Assembly (NCBI GenBank): GCA_011620705.1
Contig: WOYR01000258.1
Span: 1 to 6,500 of the forward strand
Origin: Microbacteriaceae bacterium
GTDB taxonomy: Bacteria; Actinomycetota; Actinomycetes; Actinomycetales; Microbacteriaceae
DNA length: 6,500 nt
Reading direction: 5' to 3'
Shown in pieces: positions 4,345-6,500 of the stretch. The translations under genes and the position numbers were made by a program. The stretch's first letter is position 1. Each line of letters starts with the position of its first letter. The notes below the pieces were generated by a model. The model saw only the letters and a program-made list of their open reading frames with translations, did not search any database and had not been told where the DNA came from.

Positions 4345-6015
4345 ATGGCCGAGCGGGGGGGAACGCCCGACGCCGATGCGATCGTGATCGGGGCCGGCCT
4401 CGCCGGCCTCGTCGCCACCGCCGAGCTCGTCGCGGCGGGCAAGCACGTGATCGTGCTCGAACAGGAGCCCGAGTCCGATCTCGGCGGCCAGGCCTGGTGG
4501 TCCTTCGGCGGCCTCTTCCTCGTCGACACCCCCGAGCAGCGCCGCCTCGGCGTGCACGACAGTCAGACGCTCGCCCGGCAGGACTGGTTCGCCAGCGCCG
4601 AGTTCGACCGCGACGAGGACGCATGGGGCAGGCGGTGGGCCGAGGCCTATCTCGCCTTCGCCGCCGGCGAGGAGCGCGCATGGCTGCACTCGAAGGGCAT
4701 CCGCTTCTTCCCGGTCGTCGGCTGGGCCGAGCGCGGCGGCTACACCGCCACCGGCCACGGCAACTCGGTTCCGCGCTTCCACATCACCTGGGGCACCGGG
4801 CCCGCGGTGCTCGCGCCCTTCATCCAGGAGGTGCGCGCGGGGGCGGCGGCCGGGCTGGTCGAGCTGAGGTTCCGGCACCGGGTCGACGAGCTCACCGTCG
4901 AGAAGGGGGCCGTGGTGGGCGCATCCGGATCCGTGCTGGCCGACGACACCGCCGAACGCGGAGTCGCCAGCAACCGGGATGTCGTCGGCGAGTTCTCCTT
5001 CCGCGCCGGCGCGGTCATCGTGGCCAGCGGCGGCATCGGCGGCGACCACGAGCTGGTGCGGGCGGCATGGCCGGAATGGCTGGGCGAACCCCCGGTCGAG
5101 ATGCTGTCGGGGGTGCCCGCCCACGTCGACGGCAGGATGCTGGCCATCAGCGAGCGGGCCGGCGCGAACTACGTCAACCGCGACCGCATGTGGCACTACG
5201 TCGAGGGCATCACCGACTACGACCCGGTGTGGCAGGGGCACGGCATCCGGATCCTGCCCGGCCCGTCCAGCCTCTGGTTCGACGCAGCAGGCAACCGGCT
5301 GCCCATCCCGCTCTTCCCCGGATTCGACACGCTCGGCACTCTCGAGCACCTGCGCTCCACCGGCTACGACCACAGCTGGTTCGTGCTCAACCAGTCGATC
5401 ATCGAGAAGGAGTTCGCGCTCAGCGGCAGCGAGCAGAACCCCGACCTCACCGGCAAGAGCATCCGTGAACTGCTGAAGCAGCGACTCGGCAAGGGCGCCG
5501 CCGCACCGGTGGAGGCGTTCAAGTCCCGAGGCGTCGACTTCGTGGTCGCCGACACCCTCGACGAGCTGTTCACCGGGATGCGCAAGCTCTCGCCCGGGGT
5601 GGAGCTCGACACGCTCAACATCCGTCACGAGATCGAGGCGCGCGACCGCGAACTCGACAACGGCTTCAGCAAGGACGCGCAGATCACGGCGATCCGCGGC
5701 GCCCGAAAGTTCCTCGGCGACCGGCTGATCCGCGTGGCCGCACCGCACAAGATCCTCGACCCCAAGCACGGCCCGCTGATCGCCGTCAAGCTGCACATCG
5801 TGACCCGCAAGACGCTCGGCGGGCTGCAGACCGATCTGCACTCCCGGGTCCTGGATGCCGCGGGCTCACCGATCCCCGGGCTCTACGCCGCCGGCGAGGT
5901 GGCCGGCTTCGGCGGGGGCGGGGTGCACGGCTACCGGGCGTTGGAGGGCACCTTCCTCGGCGGCTGCCTGTTCACCGGCCGCATCGCGGGCCGGGCCGTC
6001 GCCGGAACGCTGTAG
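4345..6015 (+). CDS. KsdD-like FAD-dependent dehydrogenase, substrate unknown
   Basis: This 556-residue flavoprotein belongs to the fumarate reductase/3-ketosteroid dehydrogenase superfamily. The FAD Rossmann motif is at the N-terminus, IVIGAGLAG at 13-21, with Glu39 (VIVLEQE) expected to hold the adenosine ribose, followed by GGQAWWSFGG at 47-56. The C-terminal FAD motif is GLYAAGEVAGFGGGGVHGY at 512-530. The middle (about 90-450) is the substrate-binding cap region, including IVASGGIGGDHELVRAAWP. The length and the GGQAWWSFGGL block fit the uncharacterised predicted-oxidoreductase subfamily often annotated as FAD-binding dehydrogenase (Rv0785-like, COG3573) rather than proven steroid dehydrogenases. 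The protein is cytosolic, with no signal peptide. No steroid or sterol catabolism gene is visible nearby, so a steroid role should not be assumed. It is transcribed away from the qorB-like gene, and the next gene begins 52 nt after its stop under its own promoter. Confidence 0.9.
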   Translation: MAERGGTPDADAIVIGAGLAGLVATAELVAAGKHVIVLEQEPESDLGGQAWWSFGGLFLVDTPEQRRLGVHDSQTLARQDWFASAEFDRDEDAWGRRWAEAYLAFAAGEERAWLHSKGIRFFPVVGWAERGGYTATGHGNSVPRFHITWGTGPAVLAPFIQEVRAGAAAGLVELRFRHRVDELTVEKGAVVGASGSVLADDTAERGVASNRDVVGEFSFRAGAVIVASGGIGGDHELVRAAWPEWLGEPPVEMLSGVPAHVDGRMLAISERAGANYVNRDRMWHYVEGITDYDPVWQGHGIRILPGPSSLWFDAAGNRLPIPLFPGFDTLGTLEHLRSTGYDHSWFVLNQSIIEKEFALSGSEQNPDLTGKSIRELLKQRLGKGAAAPVEAFKSRGVDFVVADTLDELFTGMRKLSPGVELDTLNIRHEIEARDRELDNGFSKDAQITAIRGARKFLGDRLIRVAAPHKILDPKHGPLIAVKLHIVTRKTLGGLQTDLHSRVLDAAGSPIPGLYAAGEVAGFGGGGVHGYRALEGTFLGGCLFTGRIAGRAVAGTL

Positions 6016-6055
6016 CCGGGAGGATCAGATACCTGGGCTGCCGGAAACCGTGCCA

Positions 6056-6061
6056 TAGTCT
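6056..6061 (+). promoter_or_regulatory. -10 element of a probably leaderless promoter
   Basis: TAGTCT (within CATAGTCT) matches TANNNT and is followed after exactly 6 nt by the GTG at 6068. That is the spacing at which transcription would begin on the start codon. AAAGG directly touches the GTG and is too close to serve as a Shine-Dalgarno. A clear -35 is not seen (CTGGGC at 6033-6038 is poor). Confidence 0.55.
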
Positions 6062-6067
6062 GAAAGG

Positions 6068-6500
6068 GTGTCCGACCAAGCCCCGAGACGGCGAGTCCCC
6101 CGTCGGCGGCTTCGCATCGCCGTCGTCGCCATCATTGTCGTGGGCATCGTTACCGTTGGCCTCCTGGCCATCCGAGCCTGGGGCGGGTCCACTGACCAGC
6201 AGATAGTCGGCTACGCCCCGGCAACCGGCGCTGTGCCCAGTCCGGAGCGTGGCTTTTACGACGCCATCGACGACCTCCTCACCACCCAGGACTTCTCCCA
6301 GAGTCGGGCGGACGGGATCACGCTCATTCATGCGTATGTGCGCCTTGACGATTTCCGGTCCGGCCCGATCAGCGCGACCGCCCTCGCAACGTTGCAGAAC
6401 GGGTTCGACGCCCTGCGAACCCAGGGGATGAAGGTCGTGCTGCGGTTCGCATACAACGCTGGCCCGTATCCTGACTCGCAACCCGATGCGCCGCAGTCGG
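6068..6500 (+). CDS. membrane-anchored DUF4874-type protein, 3' end outside window
   Basis: The 144 visible residues start at GTG and run off the window. The N-terminus is Arg-rich (residues 7-16) and is followed by one hydrophobic helix at about 17-35, giving a type II anchor or uncleaved signal with the body outside the membrane. The exported part carries SPERGFYDAIDDLL (58-71), YVRLDDFRSGPIS (90-102) and GMKVVLRFAYNAGPYPDS (120-137). These are landmarks I associate with DUF4874, a domain of unknown function usually followed by DUF4832; the second half should lie beyond 6500. The alternating pattern is compatible with a TIM-barrel, glycosidase-like fold, but that is inference. About 30 of 144 codons end in A or T, clearly more than in the upstream genes. 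No function is known. Confidence 0.8.
   Translation, partial: MSDQAPRRRVPRRRLRIAVVAIIVVGIVTVGLLAIRAWGGSTDQQIVGYAPATGAVPSPERGFYDAIDDLLTTQDFSQSRADGITLIHAYVRLDDFRSGPISATALATLQNGFDALRTQGMKVVLRFAYNAGPYPDSQPDAPQS

Noticed and set aside
4170..4529. N-terminal extension of the qorB-like protein
   Set aside because: The Rossmann strand begins at the ATG at 4169, which has its own Shine-Dalgarno; the extension would overlap the divergent gene.
3204..5468. Very long + strand open frame across the globin end, the qorB-like gene and the flavoprotein
   Set aside because: Crosses three well-supported genes in other frames or strands; composition is Arg/Gly-rich without motifs, typical of stop-poor high-GC DNA.
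4303..5841. Long - strand open frame opposite the flavoprotein gene
   Set aside because: Antisense shadow; the + strand frame has complete FAD-binding motifs at both ends.
6016..6067. Possible terminator after the flavoprotein gene
   Set aside because: I could not find a stable stem followed by T residues; only scattered GCCGG words are present.

Overview
The window looks like the chromosome of a high-GC Gram-positive bacterium, most likely an actinobacterium and probably of the Microbacteriaceae type. The signs are very high G+C with C or G at nearly every third codon position, GTG starts, an actinobacterial-style cytosolic aminopeptidase N, a GlbO-type truncated haemoglobin, an apparently leaderless promoter, and a surplus of the hexamer GGATGC/GCATCC. 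The family assignment is inference, because there is no rRNA or other decisive marker here. I see no tRNA, rRNA, CRISPR array, transposase or phage gene.

Layout: (1) 1-180 is a control region that may begin with the last codons of an upstream gene (stop at 45-47). It holds two perfect inverted repeats (34-50 and 107/153), a weak -10-like hexamer and the pepN ribosome binding site. (2) 181-3301 is a tightly packed + strand operon: pepN (M1 aminopeptidase N), a 35-codon small ORF at 2778-2885, and a group II truncated haemoglobin (glbO type). The small ORF starts 2 nt after the pepN stop behind a strong Shine-Dalgarno and ends in an ATGA overlap with the globin start. (3) 3306-4169, on the - strand and convergent with the globin across 4 bp, is a QorB/NmrA-type NAD(P)H quinone oxidoreductase. 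(4) 4170-4344 is a divergent control region with related CTGTGG(GG)AGTC elements facing both genes. (5) 4345-6015 (+) is a KsdD-like flavin-dependent dehydrogenase of unknown substrate. (6) From 6068 (+) to the window edge is the N-terminal part of a membrane-anchored DUF4874-type protein. It probably has a leaderless start and its codon use is visibly less GC-biased.

How the genes fit together: pepN and the globin share a transcription unit, and related genes lie near each other in mycobacteria, so this is probably an old actinobacterial housekeeping neighbourhood. The qorB-like gene and the flavoprotein are divergent redox enzymes that may share control. Most of the window is ordinary core metabolism. 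The freshest items are the coupled small ORF, the paired motifs in the divergent region, and the 5' dyad upstream of pepN. I did not find a convincing new defence, mobile or biosynthetic system.
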